Positions 49,905 to 60,611 of a stretch of 64,000 bases of DNA are shown piece by piece. The first letter of the stretch is position 1; every line of letters begins with the position of its first letter. The stretch is from Chimonanthus salicifolius (lineage: Eukaryota; Streptophyta; Magnoliopsida; Laurales; Calycanthaceae), in contig CM023537.1 of NCBI GenBank assembly GCA_013350335.1, positions 15,318,884 to 15,382,883 of the forward strand, in the 5' to 3' direction. The notes under the pieces were generated by a model. It did no database searches, was not told the DNA's origin, and was given only the letters and a program-made list of their open reading frames with translations. A program made the position numbers and the translations under genes.

Positions 49905-50719
49905 TATCAAACAGATGACTACATGTTTCCTCAATAGAATTCAGTACTTTATTCAAAATGGAGAAAAAAAAAAACTCTTAACAAGGGCATGTTTTGCAGT
50001 TAAAGTTACTCAGTGCAATTGACATTATGTTATTTATTATGGCTGTCATAACCTGAAAACATATGAACTCTTTAAATTTGACAAAACTCCTACGTACAGT
50101 AAGGAATTTCAAGCCATCAAACTAAATGTTTCTTTACAGTGAACTTAATCAGAGTGTGTAGAAGTTTTACACATGTTCGTAGGATTAGTCTCATCTCCAA
50201 TGTGAGGTGAGAATACTCATGTTACCAAAAAAAAAAGAAAAAAAGTACTAGGTAGTGAAGCGAGTGGATCCAAAATTTAATTGCAAGTAATGAGCTTTCG
50301 AGATGTCCTATTCAAAATTTAGGCTTTCTTCAGCACAGATCAAGACCCTACATAACATACCTGTAACGACCCGACCCGAATACAAGACTTAGGGCTTGAC
50401 TCAGTGTGATATTGTCCGCTCTGAGCCTCGCACACCAGCGAGCCTGCACGGTTTTGCATTTGGGCCCAGGCCCACCCGGTCTAGCCCAAAAGGCCTCACT
50501 TGGTATTAGAGTACGCAGCTCATAACACACAGCATGATATTATCCTCTCTAGGGTCCACCCCCTCAAGGTTCTGTTCCGGCATGTGACACACAGTCACAC
50601 CCGAAGGCCTCACACTTGAATCCACATGGGGTGGCCACTTATGACCCCTCCCCTCTCTACCTTCCCAACCGATGTGGGACTTTTCACCTTTCCCACATCA
50701 GGTTGGGGTGGGTATCACA

Positions 50720-50734
50720 ATCACTCCCCCTAAA
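50720..50734 (-). other. TRIM polypurine tract
   Basis: On the minus strand the bases directly before the 3' LTR read TTTAGGGGGAGTGAT, a purine-rich stretch in the position where plus-strand synthesis is primed. Confidence 0.7.
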
Positions 50735-50820
50735 GCTTCGAGCCGTCCCCGGCTCGACCCGGTCCAACTCAACAACTGCAGGGAAGGAGGAAAAGCCCAC
50801 AAAGTCCGAGTGTAGAACTT

Positions 50821-50834
50821 CGGCTCTGATACCA
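50821..50834 (-). other. TRIM primer binding site
   Basis: TGGTATCAGAGCCG on the minus strand, two bases inside the 5' LTR. It is the usual complement of the plant initiator tRNA-Met 3' end and fixes the orientation of the element. Confidence 0.85.
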
Positions 50835-51515
50835 TTTGTAACGACCCGACCCGAATACAGGGCTTAGGGCTTGACTCAGTGTGATATTGTCCGCTCTGAG
50901 CCTCGCACACCAGCGAGCCCGCACGGTTTTGCATTTGGGCCCAGGCCCACCCGGTCTGGCCCAAAAGGCCTCACTTGGTATCAGAGTACGCAGCTCATAA
51001 CACACAGCATGATATTGTCCTCTCTAGGGTCCACCCCCTCAAGGTTTTGTTTCGGCATGTGACACACAGTCACACCCGAAGGCCTCACACTTGAATCCAC
51101 ATGGGGTGGCCACTTACGACCCCTCCCCTCTCAACCTTCCCAACCGATGTGGGACTTTTCACCTTTCCCACATCAGGTTGGGGTGGGTATCACATACCTG
51201 GATCCAATGAGCCAGAGTTCCAAGTACAAAATCGCATTTCTCAGAAAACAAAAAACACAACACCAAACAGCAGAAACTTAAGTAAAGAAAGAAGTTTCCA
51301 ATTGGTAAGGGAAATAATTTTTTTGTATAGAGGGAACCTTCAAAATTCCCAATGGACCCTAATACTTTATTTTTTTTCCCATATTCCATCTGAATGCATG
51401 GATCTTCTGCTGTGAATAACATTGAACACTTTTACATCTGCTGACAAATGCTTCCCGACCACATCGATAATATAATTTGTAGATTCTAAGATTTCATTGC
51501 TTTAGTTTCCTGGTT

Positions 51516-53559
51516 AGTTCTTAAGCAATTGAGGACAAAGACCAATACTTAATTGTTGAAGAACTCTCTTAAGGATTTGGGATTCGTTAATCTTGAACAA
51601 ATTTAGTATTGCAATTAATCTAATTATTATAAAAATATCATGTGAACATGTTTAGACTAAAATATTAGCTTAATATATCAAAGACTCCGAATGAGATGTT
51701 TTGGTTAGGGCATCTACCAGAATGATACTATCTATAAATATCAGGATTTTTTTCAAAATTTTAATAAAACTGATATGCGTCAAATATCAGTTGATATTTT
51801 CACAGTTTTGGTTTATGATTTTTAAGGGTTTTTTTTTTTAAATAAAAAGAAAAATTGCTCACTTGGTCTTAAAATGGTTGATATTTATCTGATAAGTTAT
51901 ACTTCTACTATCACGTCTATGTATGGGCCGATACATTGCAGAAAAGTGAAGGTCGCATCACAACGGGCGATACGTTGCATTGCATTGTGTCTGAATCCAT
52001 GATTCAAGCATAATCTACTAGGATTTAATCAAAGAAATTGCTTTGGACTACATGGACAGATTTGACAGACAATCGACTAATTAGACGGGCTTCAAAATCA
52101 TGGTATTGGATTGAATTTACTGAATGACTCAAATACCTTTCTCGCATGACCCAACTACCCAATTACATATCCAATTAAGTCCTACCCAATAACTCAAACC
52201 CAAGTCAACCTTACATGATTTTGACCGTCCAACTCCTACCAAAATCTCTCCAAATACTTCCATTTCCTTGACCGTACAAAATCATTAGAAATTCAAAAGG
52301 AATAATGTGTGAAGATCTATCACATACAACAGGCAGATGAATTAACCTGTGGCAGCATCTTATTTAATTTTAGTATTATTTGGGTTATTCCTTTGGTCAC
52401 TGTCCACCAATCATAGGTGGCTGCTTTTATTATTGTAAGTGCCCCGGCTCGTCCGAGTCACCTATATTGTCAATTACGTGACTCAGTTGAACTTTGCCTT
52501 GGAAGAATGAGAAGATCTACTATGCATTGAAGAATCTGCACTGAACATGTTATTGGCACACAGGTAAGTGAACATTAGGAGACCTTAGGCTAAGTCAAAT
52601 ACCTTAGAAGTCAATTGTTTATAAATTGGAAAATTCGAATATAATTGACTTTCAGCTTTGAGGCCTCGTGCAGTCTGTCGAAGCCTCGCGGACAGTCTTT
52701 TGTTTAGTCAAAATTGGGACAGGTGTAATTCAACTTGAGCTTGTGTTACCTGATTGAGTATCTTACAGATTTCATTAAATGAATCTGTAAGGGTTTTTCT
52801 GATTTCTAAAAGATCCTTTATTTGAAGTTTTTATGGAAATAAGAAATAACCAAGAAACTCAAATTTGCCACCTCATACATATTTGAATAAATATGTTGAA
52901 GCCTTATCGTTGGGGAGGTGGCTGTTTGTGACTAAATTGGAAATGCTCCTCATTGTGGTTAAAATTGATTTACAATCATCAATCTCTCATGATGTAAATC
53001 CTTGATTGATGATTGAAATAAATGAAGGATTAATCATGCACAGGTGTCATCCTAACTGGCTGGACATTCACTGTTTGACAAACAGAATAACTTATGCAGA
53101 TTCTGTGCTGGCTTACAATATACCGTCACGAGGCCTCGTGGGCGTGACTGGCTACAAAAAACAAACAGTCTTATGTATATCAGGGAGCTGAATGAAATAA
53201 TAATAGACACACACAAAACTTTATTGGAAAATCCCAACAGCAGCCAAAGATCTTTATCTTATCTTTTCTCTCTTCTTCATCATCCTTTGCAAGGACATGA
53301 AAAAGTATTCGATGCTTAAATTATGAAGAAGATGAGGACTGATTTACTAGATCCCAAAAATCAGTAAAATCATTGTCATAGAATCCATATTCCGCTGTGC
53401 CAAAGCTCATTGAAGAATGGACCAGATTTGAAGGAAGAGGTGCTGAGACATCAACAAGAAGAACACACATTTTCAAGAATTGTTAAGGCCCAAGGCAAGT
53501 GTTATTTGTTTATCTTTTTTATCATTGTACGGTGGATTAGATCAGTGTGATTGAACCAC
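51516..53559. other. Intergenic sequence, possibly containing the 5' part of an LTR
   Basis: No gene is visible. Around 51720-51990 are 'gatatcag' and 'gggccgatacattgc' words like the CGGCCGATAT elements. Bases 52670-53170 have repeated 'gaggcctcgtg' words and may belong to the LTR that ends at 53891. No boundary could be fixed. Confidence 0.3.
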
Positions 53560-53891
53560 CTTAAAAAATAGGTGACAAGGATTAGACCAGAGTGGTCGAA
53601 CCTTTCAAAACCAGGTTGTAGTGTTTGGGTGTGACTCCCATATATAGTGGATTATGAATAACCCTATTGAGGGTGAGTCCAACAGTGGATGTAGGTTCAT
53701 GTGAACCGAACCATTATATATCATTGTGCATGTGTGGTTTGCTTTAATGGTTTGATTCATTTGTTTATCACTTGCACACATGTTTATTCCGCTACACATT
53801 TTGTTAAATTTGATAAATTATTTAAAAGGGAACTAAAATTAAAAACCGACCTATTCAATCCCCCTCTAAGTTGTGCATACTTCTAGTAACA
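53560..53891 (+). mobile_element. 3' part of a Copia-type LTR (probable solo LTR)
   Basis: The end 'cctattcaatccccctctaa' followed by 'gttgtgcatacttctagtaaca' is very like the 3' terminus of many plant Copia LTRs. Upstream sequence has TATA-like 'catatatagtgg' and 'attatatatcattg'. The 5' boundary is not found, and no internal domain or second LTR is present. Confidence 0.45.
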
Positions 53892-54289
53892 GAATTTCAA
53901 TTGTTATTATTGTTATTATTATTATTGCTTTTTGTAAAATCGGTTGCTTGCTTGATTTTATTTTTTCCCTTTTTTATTTATTGGTCAACTTAGGAAGCCA
54001 CTGAAGAGAGTCTTCTCTTCTCCTTCCTTTCATTAGTTCACAGCTGTAAGCACCATTTTTGGAAAATAAAATAAAATTGAGAATCCATTTTCAGCCATTT
54101 CAAAATTTCAACCTCCATTTGAATGCGATTTTCGGCTCATTTTCGATGATTCATACGGTTTAAGTTCAAGTTCTTCACCAGATCTTCCACTAATTGAATT
54201 TTTTTTGGGATTTTTGAAGAATTCATTCATTTATCAACAAATTAGCTTCTAAAAATCTTATTTTTCTTTCTCATTTGTGTTTTAGGAGA
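53892..54289. other. Intergenic sequence, nothing recognised
   Basis: T-rich sequence without a convincing ORF, RNA gene or repeat boundary. Confidence 0.4.
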
Positions 54290-54830
54290 TAAATATAATG
54301 TTTAAATGTTAGCTGTCATGCATTTGTAACTTCTTTTAATTTCATCCAAATTTTTTCTTTAGGTAAATGAGAAATTAAGGGTTTTTGAAAATAATCTATT
54401 ATTTTTATTTAAATATTTAATTATAAGGGTAATGGAGGTGTGATTTTGTGGTTTACACTTTTTTTAAATGATATTTTCAAAAAATATAATAATTTTTTTG
54501 GGAGAAATAAAATTCATGGATGAAATTGATTAAAATGAGTGTAACGTGTTTGTAAATGGTTGATATAACGCTTAAATGTTAGATTTCATGCCTTTATAAT
54601 TTTTTAAAACTAAATCTGAATGTCATGTGGGAATTGTCTCACATCGCCAAGCTCAGCTAGGATGGAGGGGATACAAAAATGGCAACTCCCTCTTCTTAGC
54701 ATGAGGCCTTTTGAGTCCAGGAGTGGCGCTTGAGCTCAATACAAATCCGTGCTGATCTATTAGAGGCTCGGGTCGTTACACCAAATTTTTGGTAAAAGGT
54801 AAATGAGAATTTTTTTCCTATTTTCTGAAT
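54290..54830. repeat. Imperfect local duplication split by a TRIM LTR
   Basis: Bases 54290-54395 ('taaatgttagctgtcatgc', 'ccaaattttttctttaggta') are repeated at 54555-54810 ('taaatgttagatttcatgc', 'ccaaatttttggtaaaaggt'). The second copy is interrupted by the LTR-like segment at 54626-54780. The first copy serves as an approximate empty site. Confidence 0.5.
54626..54780 (+). mobile_element. Short solo LTR related to the TRIM family
   Basis: Starts TGTGGGAATTG and ends GGTCGTTACA. The 'tctcacatcgccaagct', 'gaggccttttgagtccagg' and 'gaggctcgggtcgttaca' parts correspond to blocks in the TRIM LTRs read on the minus strand. It is 155 bp, shorter than the 358-bp LTRs. No clean target duplication is seen. 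Confidence 0.55.
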
Positions 54831-55473
54831 ATTTAGGATTTTTCAAGATCTTTTTAAAAATATTTGAAATTTCGATTTCGAAACATCAGAACTACATTTG
54901 AATATCTAAATATCCGTTAAATAATGATACAATTACATAGGACCATAATATTTTGAATTTTCTATAATTTCTTTGTAATTTTTTTAAAAATAAAAAATCA
55001 GAGGCAAAAAAAAAAGTTACGATACTCCGATACGGAAATAACGGTGCACGTTAACCGCTGATTGAAATATAGATTTTTGGAGAATCTTTAAAATCAGACC
55101 TTCCACAGCTACGAATGGTTTGGTGTAGTGCAAGACTTTTACCCAATATTTAACTACGAGTTTTGGACAGAGAGTCGGGACAGACCACGTCCGAGTCGTA
55201 ACAGCCGAGTCCAAGTTAGAATTAGATCAAAATGATAGGATTTAACTGAGTTATAAAAGGACTGTCATATCGGATAGGATCATAGGACTAAGTCCGATTT
55301 GACTTGGACTTGGCCAATTTCTGAAGCTTTACTTTGGCTTGAAATGAGTCGAAGTGTGATGGATATTTTGGCCGAAATTTTTTTAAACTACTGAAAACCA
55401 AAATATTATTTTTAAACAACATTTGAAACTCAACTTTTCTTACATCAGCCACTATTGTGGACTTTTAAGAGTG
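54831..55473. other. Intergenic sequence, nothing recognised
   Basis: No gene or bounded repeat is seen. A 65-codon minus-strand frame at 55017-55214 has no recognisable content. Confidence 0.4.
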
Positions 55474-55696
55474 CAGGGGCCAAAGGACTTCAATAACTTC
55501 TAGTCTAGACGGGGTATAAATCCTGCCATATTGGTCAGAGAAAAAAAAGTCTTTTTTATTTTTTAAAATAATTTTTTAAAAAATAAAAAAAAGTCACTGA
55601 GATTTTCAAAAGAAAAAAAAAATTGAAGAGAGAGAAAAAATCTCGGCCGATACAAAATTCGGCCGAAATCTCGATTCAACCAAATTTTCAACCCCT
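55474..55696. mobile_element. hAT-like MITE remnant, CGGCCGATAT family
   Basis: Begins CAGGGGCCAAAGG and ends TTTTCAACCCCT, the same ends as 21800-22159. The right half has the A/T tracts followed by 'aaatctcggccgatac' and 'ttcggccgaaatctcg'. The left half is partly deleted. A target duplication is not clear. Confidence 0.5.
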
Positions 55697-55704
55697 AAGT
55701 CTAT

Positions 55705-55900
55705 ATAAGGCTGCGACTCAGGTGGGTCAGAGTGAGTCTTGGACTCTTGGGGCTGCCCGAACCTGGGTCCAAATTGAATCTAAGGCCCGTGCCCGAGTCT
55801 AGGCCCAGGACAACTTGAGTTAGTCACATCCGAGTCTAACCCAAATTATTTTTGTAGGACATAAGCCCGATTTCAAGCTTGAAATGTACATGCATAAATT
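55705..55900. repeat. Remnant of the TAGGGCTGCAA hAT-like family
   Basis: Starts 'aaggctgcgactcaggtggg' and continues with 'cctgggtcc', 'gcccgagtct' and similar words, as in 10726-11120. No clean right end is visible. Confidence 0.35.
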
Positions 55901-56189
55901 AAAGAAGATTTGAGTTACTAAAATGTGGCCTAAATTCAAACTTTCAAGTCAAACTTGGACTTTCAAGAAAAAGGTCTAAACTTAAAAGAAATTCTAATTC
56001 AGAATTAAAAAAATCAACTGAAATTTAAACTTTTTTTAATTAAACCGATTCAAATTGCTCCACTTGTCTTATACCCGCTTTCAGTAATTGATATACAAAA
56101 GCACGAAGAAATGATGAGATTGATCCTACTTTCGAAAAAGAACATTTTTTTTAATCAAGGAGTATCTAACTAATTTTTGGAACATGTGC

Positions 56190-56330
56190 ACGCCTCTCTA
56201 ACTACACACACCTGGTAACTTTACTAGGAGTGACCTTTTAGGGAGGAATGAGAATCAATTTCAGAGCCTCTGCCTTCCTGAGGCGGGTTTCTTACCGTCA
56301 CTCCAACTCCTTTGGGTTTGGGCAAAAGGA
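56190..56330 (-). mobile_element. SINE
   Basis: On the minus strand it reads 'aacccaaaggagttggagtg', 'acggtaagaaacccgcctca', 'ccaggtgtgtgtagttagag' and 'gcacatgttccaaaaatta', in the same order as the SINE at 19674-19869. Confidence 0.6.
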
Positions 56331-57114
56331 AACACTTATTGCAAAGACCAGTTGAAAAGTATGCATATAATGTTTGTACCCATTGTTGGTGTATATATTT
56401 GCTAATATCGAAATACTGAATTTTTAAACTTAATATGTTGAAATGATTGTTATTAATAATGATGATAATTGATAATTCAGTTTAAATAATAGTAAAATGA
56501 CATATATTGTTATTCGTATGATAATTGTCATTCACTTTGAGGCAAATATATCTAAATATTGATGAAGAATTATCAAAGATTTAATGATAGTAAAATTATT
56601 TATGTTAGTGAAATTATCATGAGAATAGATAGTTCATTTTGACTTAATCTTCTAAGAGTCGACTAAATCTCTTAAAGTTCGATTTTTTCTAAAATACCTT
56701 AATAAACAAAATTTGTATATAATTTTATATTTATATAAAATTAGTTCTGCTTTTACTAAAGAGAAGATAACTAAATTATTATTTTTTACATTGTTGATCA
56801 TGAAAATTTATGTGTTCACACGTTACACTCCTATTAGCCGTCGGAAGAATATAATATACTACTGTAATTTGTAGAAAGCTGTTTCATCCTATATCGGTCC
56901 TAAACAATGGTTATCAAAGTCAGCAGTTTTCCAGCCGGCACCTTAATAAAAAGTATTAGTAAATTTTAATATATCATACTTGAGTTGGGCTGATAAATTT
57001 TGACTTTTTACATTTTTCAAAATTTTTAAATAAATGCTAATTGAGACATCCAAAATTTTAAACACCAAGATTTTTTGTTTGTTCTTGTCAAATCAAATTG
57101 ACTCATACTTGGGA

Positions 57115-57830
57115 TGAATAATCAAATCGACGGTACAAACCACCACGATACAAAGATTTTTACATGATTTACTTGAAGGCCATTTTCAAAGAGAGTACTG
57201 TTCGATTCCACTATGAGAAAAATACTGAAAAATGTGTTACAAAGATTTCTCAAATCCTCTAACCTTTATGTCCTCTCTATGAATTCTTTCCTCTCCTCTC
57301 TTACACCGAGAAAACACCCAACTCAAAAACCTTACAGAGAGCTAAGCCCTTATATGTTGACCATTACAAATAACTCAAACCGAGTCCAATAATGAACCTT
57401 TTGACCCAAACTCAACAATATTAACTTATCCAAATTATTTTATATTTTTAAACAATAATCTTCCTTGTGATAATCAAATCAAAAGCACAAATCACACATC
57501 AATCAAACGACAATGGCACAGAGATTTTTATATGGTTCACCTAAAAGCTATGTTCAGAGAGCGTTCTGCTCGATTACACTATGAGAGAAACACTGGACAA
57601 CTTGTTATAAAGATTTTTCAAACTCTCTGACTTTATGTCTTATCTCTGTACTCTTTTTCCGTCTCTCTCTCACAGAGAAAACACCCAACTCAAAATCCTA
57701 GAAAGAACTAATCCTTTATATACTGGGCGTTACAAATAACTCAAATCGAGTCCAATAACAAATCTTTTGAGCAAAATCAACAATGCTAACTTATCCAAAT
57801 TATTTTATATTTTTAAACAATAATCTTGCG
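57115..57830. repeat. Tandem duplication of an LTR-like fragment (unit about 355 bp)
   Basis: Two head-to-tail copies (about 57115-57466 and 57467-57830) share 'ataatcaaatc', 'agatttttacatg/agatttttatatg', 'gagaaaacacccaactcaaa', 'gttgaccattacaaataact/gggcgttacaaataact' and 'tttaaacaataatctt' in order. The 'gatttttatatggttcacct' phrase resembles part of a Copia LTR. No ends or internal domain are found. Confidence 0.65.
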
Positions 57831-59026
57831 TGTTTCTAATTTATATAGCCTTAGAAAATGAATTCAAGATCTCGAGTTTGGCACCCAAATGTACAGACTG
57901 AAATATTTATAATTAGAGTGTTATAAATTACCAAATGTGTATTTTTGAAAAACTTTGTTTTTGTTCTTTTTTAGAGATATTTATAGTGATAAAACTCAAA
58001 AAAATTTAATGACAATTCAATTCATCTAATCTAACTAATCTTTTTTGTGCAACATATTAAACATGGAGTGATAGTTTTACATAAAGAGTTGTTTAAAAAA
58101 TACAAAATGTTTTAAATGAAGGCAACGTGAAGGAGGAAATAAAATATTTTGTTCGGTAGAGCCGCGGGACATGGAATGGGTGAAAGGATATTAATGGTCG
58201 GCGAACGTGACGAATGATGATGACTTCGTCGTGGAACGTGAGACTTTGCCGTCGATTTGGGATCGCTGCGTCAAATAATAATATTTTAGTTTCCCATGAT
58301 GGAGAGAAACGGTCAAAATAAGTGACTACGCTTTGCATATTCAAACTTGCGACCTTCATTTTTCTTTGTAGAGTTAGGAAAGATTGAGACATGTATATCC
58401 GAGATATGCCATCAAATGTTTGAGAAGTTCTAAATAATTAAGTTAATTTGATAGATGATGACATGGATATAAGTTATATAAATTTTCACTATCAATTGAT
58501 GAATTAAGTTATACAATCTTAGCCTCTAAATTTTGATGAATACAGACCATTGATTTTTTTAAATTTAAAATCGAGAGATAGAATAATCAGATGGAGTTGA
58601 AAGTTTATACACAATCTACTCATATAACTCCCTTTATATTACATCCAAATATATAGCTCTAAGATCCATTAGATAGTGTATCTTATTAAAATATCTCAAA
58701 GAGAAAAATCTCAATAGAGTTTTCCATATTTCTATTCTATTCGGACTTTGACTCTTCAGAGAGATGTAGAGTGTGTAATTTAGATTTTGATTTTATTTTT
58801 TATTTTAACACTGGGGAGTGTAGTTACACAAGCTAGAAGAACAAATGAAAAGAAAATGATTTTCCCATTTTTTTTTTTAAAAATATGATATGTAGATGAA
58901 AGTACATTAATTAGTAAATAGTTTAATCAATAGAAAGAGCTTCTCCCGTATGAGTAATTACAAAAGATATTGAATATTGATGTACCTCAATGACACTTGT
59001 ATAAAAAAAATTTGATATTTTTGTGA
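57831..59026. other. Intergenic sequence, nothing recognised
   Basis: AT-rich apart from a patch at about 58120-58280 that has more CpG (gcggcg, ccgtcg, gacgaatg words). No coding frame or RNA gene is recognisable in it. Confidence 0.4.
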
Positions 59027-59034
59027 TAAATTTT

Positions 59035-60097
59035 GGCAGCCCATTTAGACACCAGGGTTTTTCGTTACTAAACACCCATTTTCAAAATTTTCGATGAAAT
59101 TACCATTTTACCCTCCCGCTTTAAATCCTTTTAACAATTCTGCAGTTCATATTTGAATCATTCGAATGATTCTGATCATTCTAAGGATAGAATCAGCTAC
59201 AGTTTATTACTGATCCTTCGAATGAATACAATAATAAATAATAAAATTTTATTTAAAACTTTAAAGTTACCTTTAAGAACTGTGTATTTCCAAAATTTCT
59301 CAAATTGAATATCCAGACTAATTACGATAACCTGATAAAAATACTTTAACATTTCAAGGTCTTTTGACACTTCCAAATGTGTTTTCGGCACAGTCTAGGG
59401 ATACCCTTATTTGTAAAATAAGGCATTTTAAGCATTTGGAAGTGTCAAAAGACCTTGAAGTGTTAAAGTATTTTTATCATGTTATTGTAATTAGTCCGGA
59501 TATTCAATTTGAGAAATTTTGAAAATACATAGTGCTTAAGAAATAATTGTCTATGTTGACGATGCTATAATAAAATATTTTTTAAAACATAGACAATTAT
59601 TTTTTAAGCACTGTGTATTTCTCAAATTAAATATCCGGACTAATTACGATAACTTGATAAAAATACTTTAACACTTCAAGGTCTTTTGACACTTCCAAAT
59701 GTGTTTTGGACACAGCCTAGGGATACTCTTATTTGTAAAACACTGTATTTTAAGCATTTGGAAGTGTCAAAAGACTTTGAAGTGTTAAAGTATTTTTATC
59801 ATGTTATCGTAATTAGTTCGAATATTCAATTTGAGAAATTTTGGAAATACTCAGTGCTTAGAAAATAACTTTAAAGTTTTAAATAAAATTTTATCATTTA
59901 TCATTGTATTCATTTGAAGGATCAATAGTAAACTGTGCCTGATCCTTCGAATGATCAGAATCATTCGAATGATTCAAAAATGAACTACAGAATCGTTAGA
60001 ATGATTAAAAGCAGGAGGGTAAAATGGTAATTTCACCGAAAATTTTGAAAATGAGTGTCTGATAACAAAAAAACCCCTGGTGTCTAAATGCGTTGCC
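59035..60097. mobile_element. 1.06-kb fold-back hAT-like MITE
   Basis: The ends are long inverted repeats. Left is GGCAGCCCATTTAGACACCA, and right is the complement of GGCAACGCATTTAGACACCA. The homology runs for about 200 bases into each arm. The flanks are the 8-bp repeat taaatttt (59027-59034 and 60098-60105). The centre (about 59265-59865) holds two further inverted pairs built on 'cttttgacacttccaaatg' (59350 and 59685) and 'catttggaagtgtcaaaaga' (59435 and 59757). A small hairpin around 'acatagacaattatt' lies between them. There is no coding region. It sits about 500 bp upstream of the BAT1-like gene. Confidence 0.85.
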
Positions 60098-60563
60098 TAA
60101 ATTTTTTGATATATCTACCCCTACTCCTCTCATACACAATAACTTACTGATAGTATTCAACTTTTTCAGACTCTATTTTTTTTTTTAAAATTTTTCAATC
60201 AAAACAAAGAATAAATAAATAATTCATTTTAAGATTAAAACAGCAAAATTGCCATATTTATATAAAAAACTCTCATTTTTTATGAGTATTTATTTTATGA
60301 TAGTACATAGTGTGGTAAAATTGTAAACTTATGAATACTGTGAAATCGTAGCCCTCATCACCATTTTTATTCTCCTTAAGTGAGATTAAAATACCTTAGG
60401 ATAACTCCATTACCATATTCCACGCTATTTTTATAGTATAAATTTATCATTTCCTTACTCAAAATCATTTATAAATTTTATACTGTAATTCAACTCCATT
60501 ACCATATTTCCTGACCAGCTGTTTTATATCATTATCAATAGCAACAGTGGCATTTCATGGAAT
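60098..60563. other. Upstream region of the BAT1-like gene
   Basis: AT-rich sequence between the fold-back element and the TATA box. I recognise no specific transcription factor sites. Confidence 0.4.
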
Positions 60564-60575
60564 TATATATATATG
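60564..60575 (+). promoter_or_regulatory. Probable TATA box of the BAT1-like gene
   Basis: TATATATATATG lies 37-48 bases before the start codon at 60612. It implies a very short 5' UTR, or that the true start site uses another signal. Confidence 0.4.
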
Positions 60576-60611
60576 TAGGGATCTCATCGTTGGTGCTGTT
60601 CATCGTCGACC

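Larger units (their letters stand above)
50362..51194 (-). mobile_element. Complete TRIM retrotransposon (two 358-bp LTRs)
   Basis: The direct repeats 50362-50719 and 50837-51194 are each 358 bp and very similar. On the minus strand they start TGTGATACCC and end GTCGTTACA, with TG...CA ends. The 117-bp interior begins, two bases after the 5' LTR, with TGGTATCAGAGCCG (a primer binding site for initiator methionine tRNA). It ends with a purine run, TTTAGGGGGAGTGAT, just before the 3' LTR. tacc flanks both sides (50358-50361 and 51195-51198), a 4-base and perhaps 5-base target duplication. The homologous intron at 61360-61385 shows the empty site. There is no coding capacity, so it depends on other retrotransposons. 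Confidence 0.92.
49905..51515. repeat. Segment homologous to intron 2 of the BAT1-like gene
   Basis: Bases 49905-50038 ('caatagaattcagtacttt', 'gggcatgttttgcagttaaa') and 51195-51515 ('ggatccaatgagccagag', 'cacatcgataatataa') match 61224-61707 in the same order and orientation. The intron copy lacks the TRIM found here at 50362-51194 and about 300 bp at 50039-50337. I found no BAT1 exons nearby, so only intronic or repeat sequence is duplicated. Confidence 0.75.

Noticed and set aside
50348..51005. Several 60-90-codon frames around 50.3-51.4 kb
   Set aside because: They repeat because the two TRIM LTRs repeat. They have no coding signature.
49905..51515. A second BAT1-like pseudogene
   Set aside because: Only intron-like sequence matches; none of the six exons seen downstream can be found near it.
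58120..58280. CpG-richer patch as a gene remnant
   Set aside because: No frame gives a recognisable protein and no splice structure or repeat ends are visible.
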